Shown piece after piece: positions 39,601 to 45,400 of a stretch of DNA of 64,000 bases. How positions within the stretch are numbered: the stretch's first letter is position 1; every line of letters starts with the position of its first letter. The DNA is from Arbacia lixula. Lineage: Eukaryota > Echinodermata > Echinoidea > Arbacioida > Arbaciidae. The position numbers and the translations under genes are program-made. Where the stretch lies: assembly GCA_963669155.1 (NCBI GenBank), contig OZ022579.1, forward strand, positions 15,398,040-15,462,039, given 5' to 3'. The notes under the pieces were generated by a model. That model was not told the origin of the DNA. It saw only the letters and a list, made by a program, of their open reading frames with translations, and made no database searches.

Positions 39601-40594
39601 AGATCCTCTATATGCTATGCATGGCGAAAGTTCCGCGAAAGTTCCGCTCCTTAGCCTCGCCGCTGTGCCCCTCCCTCCGTTCCCCAGAAGGTCCGACCCG
39701 CCGGCCGAGCGAGCTGCAAGAAACCCCTGGCGTAAACACAACGCGTCGCATGTGCAGCGAGGATCGCTCTGTAGACCCTGTTTTTCACAATGCCGCGCGG
39801 TATATTTTTAGTTCCTAAGACCCCACATTTTACGCGGATTTTACCCTTGTAGTCAGTTCCTTAGACCCCCATTTCAGGGTTTCGTGAGGCACATCCCCAG
39901 CAAAATATAATTTGAGTGCCCCCCCCCCCCCCCCCCGGGAGTCCACCATTCTTCTTCTTCCTTCTTCTTGGAAGTGCTGGTTCAGAACTTAAATTATACG
40001 GACACCAAGTTCTGTGTGCAGCATTGCACACAAAATCTTACATATGACATGTATTTTCATATCTAACTGAGCCAAAATTTACATTTAGGACTTAGACTAC
40101 GTCAGGAAAAATAAGTTGAACGACAGTCTACATCGACGTTTTGGCCCGCCCGCCCGCCTCGAGGCGACGTAGCAAGCGCCCAAAATTAGGGCAGGGCCAG
40201 GGGACAGCCAGTTTTGGAGCCTATTTTGTACAGTTACAGGTAGTTACTCCAGTGCTAAGTTTTACACTGGTGACTATTTACTTTACGTGGGGGTGGGGTG
40301 GGGGAACTCACTGAAAACAGTACGAAGAAGAAGTTCCAGGACCTCCTCACTATCTGCCAGCAGCTCCCATATTGTATTTCTTGCGCTGGATGTCAGCAAT
40401 CCCAGCAATTCTCCAAGGAAAAACTGCTTCGTTACGAGCAGTTCTTCAGAGCTCTCAAATTTCTCCACAATGCATGCAATACATAGCACCGACTGTGGGC
40501 GAACACCAGAAAGAGTCCATTTCGGGTCATGATTCTGATGGCTTTCACCCAAAAGAGACAGCGTTGGTCCGGAATTGTAACTGGCTACTGACAT
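565..40594 (-). CDS. MEI1: MEI1-like meiotic DSB-formation protein (whole gene, 25 exons)
   Basis: Seen: a chain of 25 minus-strand exons with acceptor/donor sites whose phases agree end to end, from an ATG at 40594-40592 to a TAG at 567-565, about 1,127 residues. The product is leucine-rich and helical throughout, as expected of HEAT/ARM repeats, with no membrane segment and one acidic patch in the exon at 7560-7700. Known: animal MEI1 (plant PRD1) is a meiotic protein of about 1,270 residues in human, needed for SPO11-dependent double-strand breaks and working with the REC114-MEI4/TOPOVIBL group. The match rests on remembered MEI1 motifs: the exon-10 stretch CHTVYGIEA, RQPEDLKL followed by LRRDH, and IPTVM followed by KL.GSSF. 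Introns are packed with exon relics and mobile elements. The final exon end and the absence of an extra exon between 20548 and 27259 are less sure. Confidence 0.8.
1001..1048 (-). pseudogene. Relic copy 1 of MEI1 exon 25
   Basis: Repeats the 5' part of exon 25 and its upstream intron (CTTCAGCAGTGTTTCATTGG matches near 797). It is part of a local duplication that also contains ~130 bp of intron, itself split by the element at 1134-2577. Confidence 0.75.
1134..2577. mobile_element. 'Cggaggcat' DNA element with internal ~165-bp tandem repeats
   Basis: Begins CTAGAGCAATTCGACTGCCG, carries ATGCCTCCGCC near the left end and GGCGGAGGCAT at the right end, and has a CGGA microsatellite at 2503-2530. 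Between lie about seven tandem units, each with TTCATTGACCTTTGACC followed by CACCAGTCTA and ACCATGTTT. It interrupts a duplicated intron segment of MEI1. No coding capacity. A short version without the tandem units is at 12858-13025. Confidence 0.7.
2665..2712 (-). pseudogene. Relic copy 2 of MEI1 exon 25
   Basis: Third occurrence of the exon-25 5' segment, with the same flanking intron sequence (AACTAGTAAATCACACATAC before it, as at 935). It is closer to copy 1 than to the functional exon. Confidence 0.75.
2836..2878. repeat. (AC)n microsatellite
   Basis: CA dinucleotide run in the MEI1 3' intron. Confidence 0.9.
3090..3440 (-). mobile_element. LINE 3' end fragment
   Basis: On the minus strand the sequence ends in AATAAACGAATTTGAATTTG and repeats of TTTGAA, the usual tail of CR1/L2-type LINEs, preceded by AT-rich 3' UTR-like sequence. 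No reverse transcriptase domain remains. Confidence 0.45.
3573..3660. repeat. Decayed copy of the foldback MITE at 4215
   Basis: Contains ATTTAGCACAAGAAAGGGTC and CTTGATGAAAC, a diverged right half of the element at 4215-4397. Confidence 0.4.
3787..3897 (-). CDS. MEI1: MEI1 exon 24
   Basis: 111-bp exon between AATGTATTGCAG and GTATGG. Reads VINILTKQAGDRDDVKLP then LTCLAALLQQSARHGEA. A poly-C run sits just inside the downstream intron. Confidence 0.75.
4215..4397. mobile_element. Foldback MITE with long inverted arms
   Basis: GGGGGGTGTTTCACCAAGCT at the left is mirrored by AGCTTGGTGAAACACCCCCC at the right; the arms run about 77 bp each, to ATTTAGCACAAG, around a loop of about 30 bp. No ORF. 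Confidence 0.8.
5068..5166 (-). CDS. MEI1: MEI1 exon 23
   Basis: 99-bp exon with acceptor CATTGATCAG. Reads GAALQHVMQVVSTLYQNH and ends KVIYH plus one base at donor GTTGGT. This donor, not the earlier AAG|GTCATC, keeps frame with exon 24. Confidence 0.7.
5642..5819 (-). CDS. MEI1: MEI1 exon 22
   Basis: 178-bp exon between CCGACTTCAG and GTGAAG. Reads DTLVQSAAPTVIKCAALL, then an acidic loop (GGADDDSS) and VPDILQSFLLLPAD. Confidence 0.75.
5953..6112. mobile_element. Small foldback element
   Basis: TTGCATAAAACTTA at 5961 is mirrored by TAAGTTTTATGCAA at 6090, with further imperfect pairing of CCATTGATGG and CCATTAATG inside. Confidence 0.6.
6866..6917 (-). pseudogene. Relic copy 1 of MEI1 exon 21 3' end
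   Basis: CAGCATGAGGTCCAGACATG and the following ~35 bp equal the exon 21 end, including the GTAAAT donor. Confidence 0.85.
7213..7265 (-). pseudogene. Relic copy 2 of MEI1 exon 21 3' end
   Basis: Second tandem copy of the same 50-bp exon end with its donor, identical as far as I can compare. Confidence 0.85.
7560..7700 (-). CDS. MEI1: MEI1 exon 21
   Basis: 141-bp exon between CGCCCCAAG and GTAAAT. Starts LFEWLHHLPVAMELDDNE, runs through an acidic patch (EEEEQEED) and ends CDACLDLML. The acceptor is weak but keeps phase 0 on both sides. The 3' 50 bp with the donor are repeated at 6866-6917 and 7213-7265 inside a (CTA)n-rich tandem repeat. Confidence 0.7.
8262..8556. repeat. Three diverged ~115-bp units with GCGCCATCTATTGG
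   Basis: Motif CTAGCGCCATCTATTG occurs at 8336 and 8458, with CTAGTGCCCCCTATTGG at 8532, each preceded by TTGTATGAC or TCATACAA and ending near ATCACTGATCATG. Unknown family. A related TAGCGCCACCTATTGTCC is at 21551. Confidence 0.6.
8795..8919 (-). CDS. MEI1: MEI1 exon 20
   Basis: 125-bp exon between TCATCTGTAG and GTAAGT. Reads ACGILADLIIARNMTAVY and ends ISQEAMAAI on a whole codon. Confidence 0.75.
9283..9511. mobile_element. Foldback MITE with 44-bp inverted ends
   Basis: CCATTTGGTCCAATCCCAGT (9283) through CGTCTAC is mirrored almost perfectly at 9468-9511, ending ACTGGGATTGGACCAAATGG. Interior about 140 bp, no ORF. Confidence 0.8.
9910..10061 (-). CDS. MEI1: MEI1 exon 19
   Basis: 152-bp exon between TTTCTGCAG and GTATAT. 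Reads RWIPDETLLMGLSSFISHH and later SAVKHLLFLYADSFVQS. Confidence 0.75.
10440..10660. repeat. Possible dispersed repeat (SINE/LINE 3' fragment)
   Basis: TTTTATATAGCGCTTGATAT followed by CTCTAAGCACTTTACAA resembles a motif common in marine-invertebrate retroposons. Identification from memory only. Confidence 0.3.
10679..10808 (-). CDS. MEI1: MEI1 exon 18
   Basis: 130-bp exon between AATCAATAG and GTAATT. Reads GPPEELCHLLKHRETLLG then a helical LLALLYYTRLYGD ending. Confidence 0.75.
11170..11335. repeat. Retroposon 3' UTR-like fragment
   Basis: GGTACCCGTTTACTC, then CAACAGGCTGGGATCAAACT and ACCAATAGACC: the layout of a 3' UTR block that recurs in marine invertebrate LINEs. A related block is at 33480-33670. 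Confidence 0.3.
11347..11468 (-). CDS. MEI1: MEI1 exon 17
   Basis: 122-bp exon between CATCTAAAG and GTAGGC. Reads VDQLKEATGAFLVDILRI and ends EVAGNIT plus one base. A decayed copy of its 5' part and flanking intron is at 11598-11700. Confidence 0.75.
11598..11700 (-). pseudogene. Relic copy of MEI1 exon 17
   Basis: AGGATGTTATCCAGGAAGGC and CACCAGTTGGTTCC match the exon 17 5' part; homology continues into the flanking intron (GGCTCAAATCACAATAC against GGTTCAAATCTCAATAC). Clearly diverged. Confidence 0.7.
12560..12620 (-). CDS. MEI1: MEI1 exon 16
   Basis: 61-bp exon between TTTTTCCTTGCAG and GTTTGT. Reads VGSSFVQIAFEVRHKYQS. Joined to exon 15 this gives KLVGSSFVQIAFEV, close to the KLASSSFIRLTLEL of vertebrate MEI1 as I remember it. 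Confidence 0.8.
12858..13025. mobile_element. Short copy of the 'cggaggcat' element
   Basis: Same two ends as the element at 1134-2577 (CTAGAGCAATTTGGCTGCC and TTTGTGGCGGAGGAATAAA) with a single TTGACCTTTGACCT unit and a short CGGA run between. Looks like the unexpanded or internally deleted form. Confidence 0.7.
13347..13424 (-). pseudogene. Relic copy of MEI1 exon 15 3' end
   Basis: ACCTACCCAGTTTTTCTGGG through GCATGAGACTGAGG copies the exon 15 end and its donor, with a small insertion (ACCACTTCG for ACCCTTCA). Homology stops at the middle of the exon. Confidence 0.8.
13500..13625. repeat. Dispersed repeat shared with 11855-11975
   Basis: TATGATACCATATATGAG and CTATCATGAAAATTG-type blocks are shared by both places in the same order. 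Family unknown. Confidence 0.5.
13825..13939 (-). CDS. MEI1: MEI1 exon 15
   Basis: 115-bp exon between CCATACTAG and GTAGGT. Reads VNHDVLSQPGIYTALFECL, ending GLPEKL plus one base. A copy of its 3' end with the donor is at 13347-13424. Confidence 0.75.
14779..14976 (-). CDS. MEI1: MEI1 exon 14 with apparent frame break
   Basis: 198-bp exon between ATGTCAG and GTGAGT. Entering in phase 2 it reads HVEETLPLIQAC, and its 3' half reads NSLSSFTTYLLGCLDSVC then IPTVM in the next frame. Both halves have good codon use, and exon 15 needs the second frame. An apparent 1-nt deletion lies around 14865-14895. Either an assembly or sequencing error, or a real lesion in this allele. Confidence 0.65.
15381..15401. 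repeat. Poly-C tract
   Basis: About 20 C residues in a row within the intron between exons 13 and 14. One of many such tracts in the window. Confidence 0.9.
15816..16215. mobile_element. TTAA-flanked palindromic MITE
   Basis: Starts AGGGATAGTTCACCCTGAAA and ends in the mirror GGGTGATCTATCCCT, with TTAA at 15812-15815 and 16216-16219. Long imperfect arms include CATGAAAGAAACATA and its complement. TTAA duplication fits piggyBac- or Kolobok-mobilised elements. Confidence 0.75.
16286..16546 (-). CDS. MEI1: MEI1 exon 13
   Basis: 261-bp exon between TCTCGTAG and GTAAGG. Begins RRDHLPSPVDFTSL, then a basic, serine/glycine-rich linker around residues 25-65, then CALYHVLVTMLQGL. The linker looks disordered and may be lineage specific. 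Confidence 0.75.
17094..17222 (-). pseudogene. Relic tandem copy of MEI1 exon 12
   Basis: Nearly full-length copy: ATGCCTGATGCAGTGAGCCA and ACAGATGTGTCTGCAGATGC are shared. In the exon 12 frame it meets a stop after VS, and its acceptor region is lost, so it is dead as an exon. Confidence 0.8.
17441..17575 (-). CDS. MEI1: MEI1 exon 12 (GC donor)
   Basis: 135-bp exon with acceptor TTGTTCTGCAG. Reads RQPEDLKLLTSLSICRHI and ends AFCYLLR. The donor is GAG|GCAAGG, a GC-AG intron with otherwise ideal consensus; no GT nearby keeps frame with exon 13. A decayed tandem copy is at 17094-17222. Confidence 0.75.
18139..18168 (-). CDS. MEI1: MEI1 exon 11 (30-bp micro-exon)
   Basis: 30-bp exon between GCTGTTTACAG and GTGAGA. 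Adds GLQLLSEILH in phase 2 and leaves two bases, joining the RQPED of exon 12 exactly. Confidence 0.75.
18719..18859 (-). CDS. MEI1: MEI1 exon 10
   Basis: 141-bp exon between CCATACACAG and GTAAGA. Contains CCLLLLCKHETFF then TRCHTVYGIEAIVRAL, the most recognisable MEI1 segment in the window (vertebrate MEI1 has a near-identical CHTVYGIEA stretch, from memory). An inverted copy lies at 25613-25866. Confidence 0.85.
19191..20265 (-). pseudogene. Seven tandem relics of MEI1 exon 9
   Basis: Copies of the last ~85 bp of exon 9 begin at 19191, 19355, 19505, 19685, 19850, 20014 and 20178, and the real exon at 20366: spacings 164, 150, 180, 165, 164, 164 and 188. Most retain AG|GTGAG donors and the frame reading ERLLDEDVAEF. 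Upstream of each, on the minus strand, is a G-rich spacer with an AG that could act as an acceptor (GGGGGCCAG). Inclusion of one such 89-bp unit would shift the frame. Confidence 0.85.
20366..20547 (-). CDS. MEI1: MEI1 exon 9
   Basis: 182-bp exon between GTTTAATTCAG and GTGAGG. Reads ILMSRKDVLQISCVQCLS and later LLDEDVAEFLYEAL, ending with two bases over. A TTAA-type MITE sits only about 9 bases upstream of the exon and supplies most of what should be the branch point and pyrimidine tract. Seven further copies of its last 85-90 bp lie downstream at 19191-20265. Confidence 0.8.
20557..20912. mobile_element. TTAA-flanked palindromic MITE beside exon 9
   Basis: TTAA at 20553 and 20913. Ends CGGCATATACTGTACTGGGA and the mirror TCCCAGTACAGTATATGCC; arms about 170 bp, including TTATTTGCCCTCAAAT. 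Same family as 59193-59557. Confidence 0.85.
20985..21015. pseudogene. Short relic of MEI1 exon 9 5' edge
   Basis: CACATCCTTTCTGCTTACGT then GGATCTGA repeats the exon 9 acceptor-side sequence at 20523-20551, on the far side of the MITE. Confidence 0.55.
21720..21925. repeat. (TC)n microsatellites
   Basis: Two CT runs (21762-21790 and 21869-21912) with pyrimidine-rich sequence between. The reading frames here are low complexity and not genes. Confidence 0.9.
22177..22621. mobile_element. Palindromic MITE, TTAA on the right
   Basis: AAAGGGAAAGTCCACTCTGA at the left mirrors GTAGACTTTCCCTTT at the right. TTAA follows at 22622-22625; the left flank reads TTCA. Arms include CATGAAAGAAAC and CTTCACTTATGTGTTGCTTTC. 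Related to 15816-16215. Confidence 0.65.
22720..23455. repeat. (GA)n and GA-rich minisatellite
   Basis: A pure GA run at about 22794-22834, then 600 bp of purine-rich diverged repeats (GAGAAAGAGA units). No gene; the long serine/leucine frames opposite are artefacts. Confidence 0.9.
23540..23705 (-). pseudogene. Possible extra or relic MEI1 exon
   Basis: A GC-rich island of about 165 bp beside a long GA-rich tract. All three minus frames are open for parts of it, and it has CAG acceptor-like and GT donor-like dinucleotides, but no single frame gives a clean exon. Exon 8 ends and exon 9 begins on whole codons, so no exon is required here. It may be a decayed exon copy. Confidence 0.25.
24840..24861. 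repeat. Poly-G tract
   Basis: G run broken by one A in the intron between exons 8 and 9; possible G-quadruplex on the plus strand. Confidence 0.85.
25613..25866 (+). pseudogene. Inverted copy of MEI1 exon 10 with flanks
   Basis: On the plus strand, opposite to the gene: upstream intron (CAGTCTGCATTTTGTGTTAT), the ACACAG acceptor, the whole of exon 10 with CHTVYGIEAIVRAL still open, then downstream intron (GAATGTTTGTTGAACCATAT). About 20 bp around the donor are missing, so it cannot splice normally. High similarity implies a recent event. It sits in the intron between exons 8 and 9. Confidence 0.9.
26690..26815 (-). pseudogene. Two relics of MEI1 exon 8 3' end
   Basis: AGCAGATGAGAAGCTGTGCT (26692) and ATCACCTTCTTCACAGCAGA (26772) with GAGAAGTTGGGTTGGTTGG resemble exon 8's end and donor (GATTACCTTCTTGACTACAC). 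Diverged. Confidence 0.6.
26820..27030. repeat. Foldback repeats with TATTCATGAAACCTTA
   Basis: TATTCATAAAGC, AGGTTTCATGAATATGAGTC, CATATTCATGAAACCTTACT and AGGTTTCATGAATATCAGTC occur in alternating orientation. A related unit is at 33290-33430. Confidence 0.55.
27260..27351 (-). CDS. MEI1: MEI1 exon 8
   Basis: 92-bp exon between TTTTCTTAG and GTAATC. Reads GLMRRLLESKELVAVIMK and ends VVKK on a whole codon. Two decayed copies of its 3' end with the donor region are at 26690-26730 and 26768-26815. Confidence 0.7.
28886..29086 (-). CDS. MEI1: MEI1 exon 7
   Basis: 201-bp GC-rich exon between CCCACCCAG and GTTAGC. Begins ESLLEYLVAGLSYQSDAV, with repeated helical pairs after it. A GC dinucleotide 14 bases upstream of the chosen donor would be a non-canonical alternative. 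Degenerate copies of its 5' part lie at 29283-29330 and 29436-29545, in the intron upstream. Confidence 0.7.
29283..29545 (-). pseudogene. Two relics of MEI1 exon 7 5' part
   Basis: At 29436-29545, GATGCTGGTCCTGACAGTGT and GGTAGGAGAGGCCCCATACC match exon 7 (GATGCTGGTCCTCACGGCGT). A weaker, shorter match lies at 29283-29330. GC-rich like the real exon, but diverged and without an intact reading frame. Confidence 0.7.
30144..30249 (-). CDS. MEI1: MEI1 exon 6
   Basis: 106-bp exon between CATACTGCAG and GTGAGA. Reads VEAGCSYPRCLPYLTLIG then a run of leucine/alanine typical of a HEAT helix, ending SLTQHG. One base is left over. Confidence 0.75.
30250..36274. other. Long MEI1 intron (exons 5-6)
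   Basis: Holds (AC)n runs at 30505-30540 and 30645-30705, poly-G/poly-C tracts at 31443 and 31483, a (G)n tract at 32349, a repeat like 26820-27030 at 33290-33430, and a retroposon 3' UTR-like block at 33480-33670. Reading frames in it lack splice sites in phase with the neighbours, and I see no gene. Confidence 0.6.
36275..36303 (-). CDS. MEI1: MEI1 exon 5 (29-bp micro-exon)
   Basis: 29-bp exon between ATCATATAG and GTAATT. In phase 1 it reads LALCLVLEK and ends on a whole codon, joining VEAGCSYPR of exon 6. It is very short but both splice sites are good and the phase fits on both sides. Confidence 0.6.
37113..37212 (-). CDS. MEI1: MEI1 exon 4
   Basis: Acceptor ATGTACAG, then YQVTIKMGGRENMPF and on to EETIESPQ. 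I chose the donor AAA|GTACAT because it leaves one base and so joins exon 5 in frame. A stronger-looking site 16 bases further (CCAG|GTTGAA) would put exon 5 out of frame. Confidence 0.6.
38535..38608 (-). CDS. MEI1: MEI1 exon 3
   Basis: 74-bp exon between CTTTTGACAG and GTGAGT. It reads ILVLLCIQLKSDDLVYLL and continues to EIIAK, ending on a whole codon. Confidence 0.75.
38989..39036 (-). CDS. MEI1: MEI1 exon 2
   Basis: 48-bp exon between TTTTTTCTCACAG and GTGAGT. In phase 1 it reads NVLQLLDEEPSNVACE, continuing the helical pattern of exon 1. It leaves one base over for exon 3. Confidence 0.75.
39505..39939. mobile_element. hAT-type MITE with poly-G/poly-C ends
   Basis: Ends CCCGGGGG...GCACTCA and the mirror TGAGTGCCCCC...CGGG. 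An 8-bp target duplication AGTCCACC is present at 39497-39504 and 39940-39947, the length used by hAT elements. Interior contains GCGAAAGTTCCGCGAAAGTT, also present in the copy at 50650-50810. Confidence 0.8.
40312..40594 (-). CDS. MEI1: MEI1 exon 1 (start exon)
   Basis: Starts MSVASYNSG and includes CIACIVEKFESSEELL, ending LLLRTVF with one base over. The donor is GTGAGT. An in-frame upstream ATG at 40636 would add 14 residues beginning MTEINYIKR; I prefer 40594 because the residues after it look like the more regular coding sequence, but either start is possible. The CpG-rich stretch immediately upstream fits a promoter. Confidence 0.75.
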
Positions 40595-40649
40595 CTTTTT
40601 GAGCGGCAGGCGTTTTATGTAGTTAATCTCAGTCACTGGTCATTGTAAA

Positions 40650-41050
40650 TCTCACATATTGAGTTGGTAATGTCAACTCAAAAGTTTAATACGATAAACT
40701 TCAAATTAATTTTACTAGTACCGGCCGTACCGCATCAAATCAAGACCGCACGCGCACGCGCACGCACGTCGCCAATTAATGCGATCGCGGTCGAGCGCAC
40801 ACATCGCGCGTCTAGCGTACGCGGCTAGCGCGCTGATGTCGTATGTTAATGGACCAGGCCCCGTACGTATCAAAGACCGTACGTAGAGCGCTGCCAAGCA
40901 TGCAGCGCTCGCTCTGCTTCGCGCAGCGCTTTAAGGTCTTTGCTACGCTTATATGGCCAGGCCAGGCACGACGCGTACGTACGCGCGATTGAGGCGCAAT
41001 ACACTATACTAGCAAGTGCACTCATGCAGACCACCCACCGTCCGTACGCA
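40650..41050 (-). promoter_or_regulatory. CpG-rich putative MEI1 promoter
   Basis: Unlike the AT-rich surroundings, this stretch is full of CG dinucleotides (for example CGCACGCGCACGCGC near 40748, GACGCGTACGTACGCGC near 40970). It lies directly upstream of exon 1. No TATA box was recognised. A promoter role is inferred from position and composition only. Confidence 0.45.
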
Positions 41051-41219
41051 TGGCCGTCACCTGGGGGCCGGGGGGGGGGGGGGGGGCGGGTTATAGATGG
41101 GCGACCTGTTGTTGGTAATTTTTGTTTTTTGTGCCCCCCTTGAAAAAGGCTGGTTACGGCATTTATTGCTTATAGGTTTAGATGGCGACCAGTTATTGGT
41201 ATTTCCCCCTCCCCCCCAA

Positions 41220-41325
41220 AAAAAAAAAAAAAATCACCCCCATCCCCTTCAAAAGAGCTGGTGACGGCACTGCGTATGACTTTATAAAGATCAGGGGCAT
41301 ACACAATGGGCAGGGGGGGGGGGGG
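41220..41325. repeat. Poly-A and poly-G tracts
   Basis: A run at 41217-41233 and G run at 41311-41325, between the promoter region and the ACTGG array. Nothing else recognised. Confidence 0.8.
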
Positions 41326-41339
41326 GGTGAGGCCCCCCA

Positions 41340-42115
41340 CATGAGGACGAAAAACCAGTAGAAACCAGAAGAGAAAAACTAATAGAATAGTCTGGATCCA
41401 ATAGAAGACCAATAGAAGACCAGTAGAATGCCAGTAGAAACCAGTAGGAATTTCTACTGGATCCAATTGAGGACCAATAGAAGACCAGTAGAAACCATTA
41501 GGAATCTCTACTGGATCCAATACAGATTCTTACTGGGTTCTACTGGAATTTTTCTACTGGTGTGAATATGGAAAATGAAATATCCTTTTCAAACCATTAG
41601 ATCTCACTGGTTTCTATCGGTTTCTACTGGTTTGACTTTGTATTTTTCACACTGCTTTTCAAAACATTATATCTCACTGGTTTCCTTTGGTTTCTACTGG
41701 TTTGACTTTGTATTTTTCACATTCCTTTTCAAACCATCAGATCTCACTGGTTTCTATTGGTTTTTGCTGGTTGCCATTACCAATAGAATTCACTGGTCTC
41801 TAATGGTTTCTACTGGTTTGACTTTGTATTTTTCACACTCCTTTTTAAACCATTAGATCTCACTGGTTTCTATCGGTTTCTACTGGTTTGACTTTGTATT
41901 TTTCACACTGCTTTTCAAAACATTATATCTCACTGGTTTCCTTTGGTTTCTACTGGTTTGACTTTGTATTTTTCACGTTCCTTTTCAAACCATTAGATCT
42001 CACTGGTTTCTATTGGTTTTTACTGGTCTCCAATACCAGTAGAATTCACTGGTTCCTAATGGTTTCTACTGGTTTGACTTTGTATTTTTTACACATGTTA
42101 CTTTGAATTCACACC
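41340..42115. repeat. ACTGG/CCAGT array with polarity switch
   Basis: Left of about 41530 the repeated words are CCAGTAGAAACCAG; right of it they are CTGGTTTCTACTGG. The right part is a 256-bp tandem duplication (CTGGTTTGACTTTGTATTTT at 41628 and 41884) made of ~65-bp sub-units. No gene. Confidence 0.8.
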
Positions 42116-42479
42116 AGAAAGGATCGCCCAAAATGATACCAATATTTAGTTATATTTAGTTATAATTATTATATGGGGTATTTCCCCTTTAAAGTCAGAA
42201 AATACAGTCAAGCTTGTACAATTGTTTTATCACTTACTCTACAAATAGTTGAAAGTTAGCTTACAATACTGCAGGATATTGTAGTCGAATGAATCCACGG
42301 CTCTCGCTGATGGTCCAGTTGGTAATCCGATCCAGTATTCCCAAATTATGATCGCAATGTTGATCCCAATGTTGTACGCTGAAGAGCAGGTATTCCAGAT
42401 AGTCAAGTCCAAATAGATGATCCAAGATGGTCAAATATTAATCCACAGAGTATACGGCTTTCACAGGCAGGATCTCATA

Positions 42480-45400
42480 CCCTGATAGCAGACTGACGTC
42501 GTAAAGACGTCGTGTATATGTCATAAACTCGTCAACACGTCGTACGTCGTAAAGGCGACCATATTATGACGTCATAATGACGTCTATAAATGACCAAAAA
42601 ATCTTACATTTTTGCCTGACCATATTATGACTGTGTAACGACGTCATAATTACGTCTTTAAATGACCAAACAAATCCCACTTTTGCACGACCAGTTGATG
42701 ACTATGTTACGACGTCATAATGACGTCATAAAATGACCTAACAAATCCCACTTTTTAACAACAATATTACGACTATTTTACGACGTCATGTTCACGTCTT
42801 GAAATGACCAAACAAATCTCTAATCGCACGACCAGAATCTGACTATAATACGGCGTCAAAATTACGTCTTTAAATGATCAAATTTTTCATTGTATGACCA
42901 GAATCTGACTTTCATTCGATCGACATCTTAAAAGACGTATCCACTTTCTGCATGACCATATCATGACCATATAACGCCATCATAATGACGTCTTTGAATG
43001 ACCAAACAGATCACGTATTGTACGACCAGAATCTGACTTAAATACGACGTCATATTGACGTCTACAAACGACCCCAAAATCTCACTTTTTGCACGACCAT
43101 TTTTTGACTATTTTACGACGCCATGTTGACGTCTTTAGATGACCAAAGAAATCTCTTATTGTACGACCAGAATCTGACTTAAATGTAACGTCATAATTAA
43201 GTCTTTAAATGAACCAAAATCGTACTTCTTTGCACGAATTTATTATGACTACGTTACGACATCAAAATGGCGTCTTTACATGATCAAACACATCTCTTAT
43301 CTTTAGACCAGAATCTGACTATAATACGTCAGAATGACGTCTTTAAAATAACCCTAAATCTAACTCTTTTTTGCCCGACCATAATTATGACCGTGTTACG
43401 ACGTCAAATTACGTCTTTAAATGATCAAATTTTTCATTGTATGACCAGAATCTGAGTTTCATTCGATCGACATCTTAATGACGTATCCCACGTACTTCCT
43501 GCATGACCATATCATGACTATATAACGACATCATAATGACGTCTTTGAATGACGTGCCAAACAAATCATGTATTGTACGACCAGAATCTGACTTAAATAC
43601 GACGTCATATTGACGTCTACAAATGACCCCAAAATCTCACTTTTTGCACGACCATTTTTTGACTATTTTACGACGCCATGTTGACGTCTTTAGATGACCA
43701 AAGAAATCTCTTATTGTACGACCAGAATCTGACTTAAATGTAACGTCATAATTACGTCTTTAAATGAACCAAAATCGTACTTCTTTGCACGAATTTATTA
43801 TGACTACGTTACGACATCAAAATGGCGTCTTTACATGATCAAACACATCTCTTATCTTTAGACCAGAATCTGACTATAATACGTCAGAATGACGTCTTTA
43901 AATAACCCTAAATCTAACTCTTTTTTGCCCGACCATAATTATGACCGTGTTACGACGTCAAATTACGTCTTTAAATGATCAAATTTTTCATTGTATGACC
44001 AGAATCTGAGTTTCATTCGATCGACATCTTAATGACGTATCCCACGTACTTCCTGCATGACCATATCATGACTATATAACGACATCATAATGACGTCTTT
44101 GAATGACGTGCCAAACAAATCATGTATTGTACGACCAGAATCTGACTTAAATACGACGTCATACTGACGTCTACAAATGACCCCAAAATCTCACTTTTTG
44201 CACGACCATTTTTTGACTATTTTACGACGCCATGTTGACGTCTTTAGATGACCAAAGAAATCTCTTATTGTACGACCAGAATCTGACTTAAATGCGACGT
44301 CATAATTACGTCTTTAAATGAACCAAAATCGTACTTCTTTGCATGACTTTATTATGAATACGTTACGACATCAAAATGGCGTCTTTAAATGACCAAAAAA
44401 ATCTCTTATCGTACGACCAGAATCTGACTATAATACAACGTCAGAATGACGTCTTTAAATGACCCCAAATCTTACTTTTTTTGCCCGACCATATTATGAC
44501 TGTGTTACGACGTCAAAATTACGTCTTTAAATGATCAAATTTTTCATTGTATGACCAGAATCTGACTTTCATTCAATCGACATCTTAAAGACGTATCCCA
44601 CTTTCTGCGTGATCATATTCATGACTATATAACCACATCATAGTAACGTTTTTGAATGACCAAACAAATCATGTACTGTACGACCAGAATCTGACTTAGA
44701 TACGACGTCATATTGACGTCTACAAACCATCCAAAAATCTCACTATTTGCACGACCACATTTTGACTATTTTACGACGCCATGTTGACGTCTTTAAGATG
44801 ACCAAAGAATCCCCTTTTGTACAACCAGAATCTGACTCAAATGTAACGTCATAATCACGTCTTTAAATGAACCAAAATCTTGCTTCTTTGCACGACTTTA
44901 TTGTGACTACGTTACGACATCAAAATGACGTCTTTAAATGATCAAACACATCTCTTATCGTAAGACCAGAATCTGACTATACGTCAAAATTACGTCTTTA
45001 AATGACCCCAAATCTTACTCATTTTTGCCCGACCATATTATGCCTGTGTTACGACGTCCAAACTCCGTCTTTAAATGATCAAACAACTCTCTTTTGTATG
45101 ACCAGAATCTGACTTTCATGCGACATCATAATGACGTCTAACAGTGACCAGAAACATCTCACTTTTTGCATAACCATATCATGACTAAATTGCGACGTTA
45201 TAAATGACCAAATCTTATTACACTGTATACGGAACAGAATCTGACTCGTATACGATATCATGATGACGTCTATGACCAAAAACATCCCACTTTTAATATG
45301 CACGACCATATATTATGACTAAATTATAATGTAAAAATGATGTCTATAAATGATCAAACAAATCTCTTAAAAATCTGACTTTCATACGACATCATAATGA

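Noticed and set aside
41575-42106. Aromatic-rich FYWFDFVFFTFLF proteins
   Set aside because: Frame translations of the ACTGG tandem repeat.
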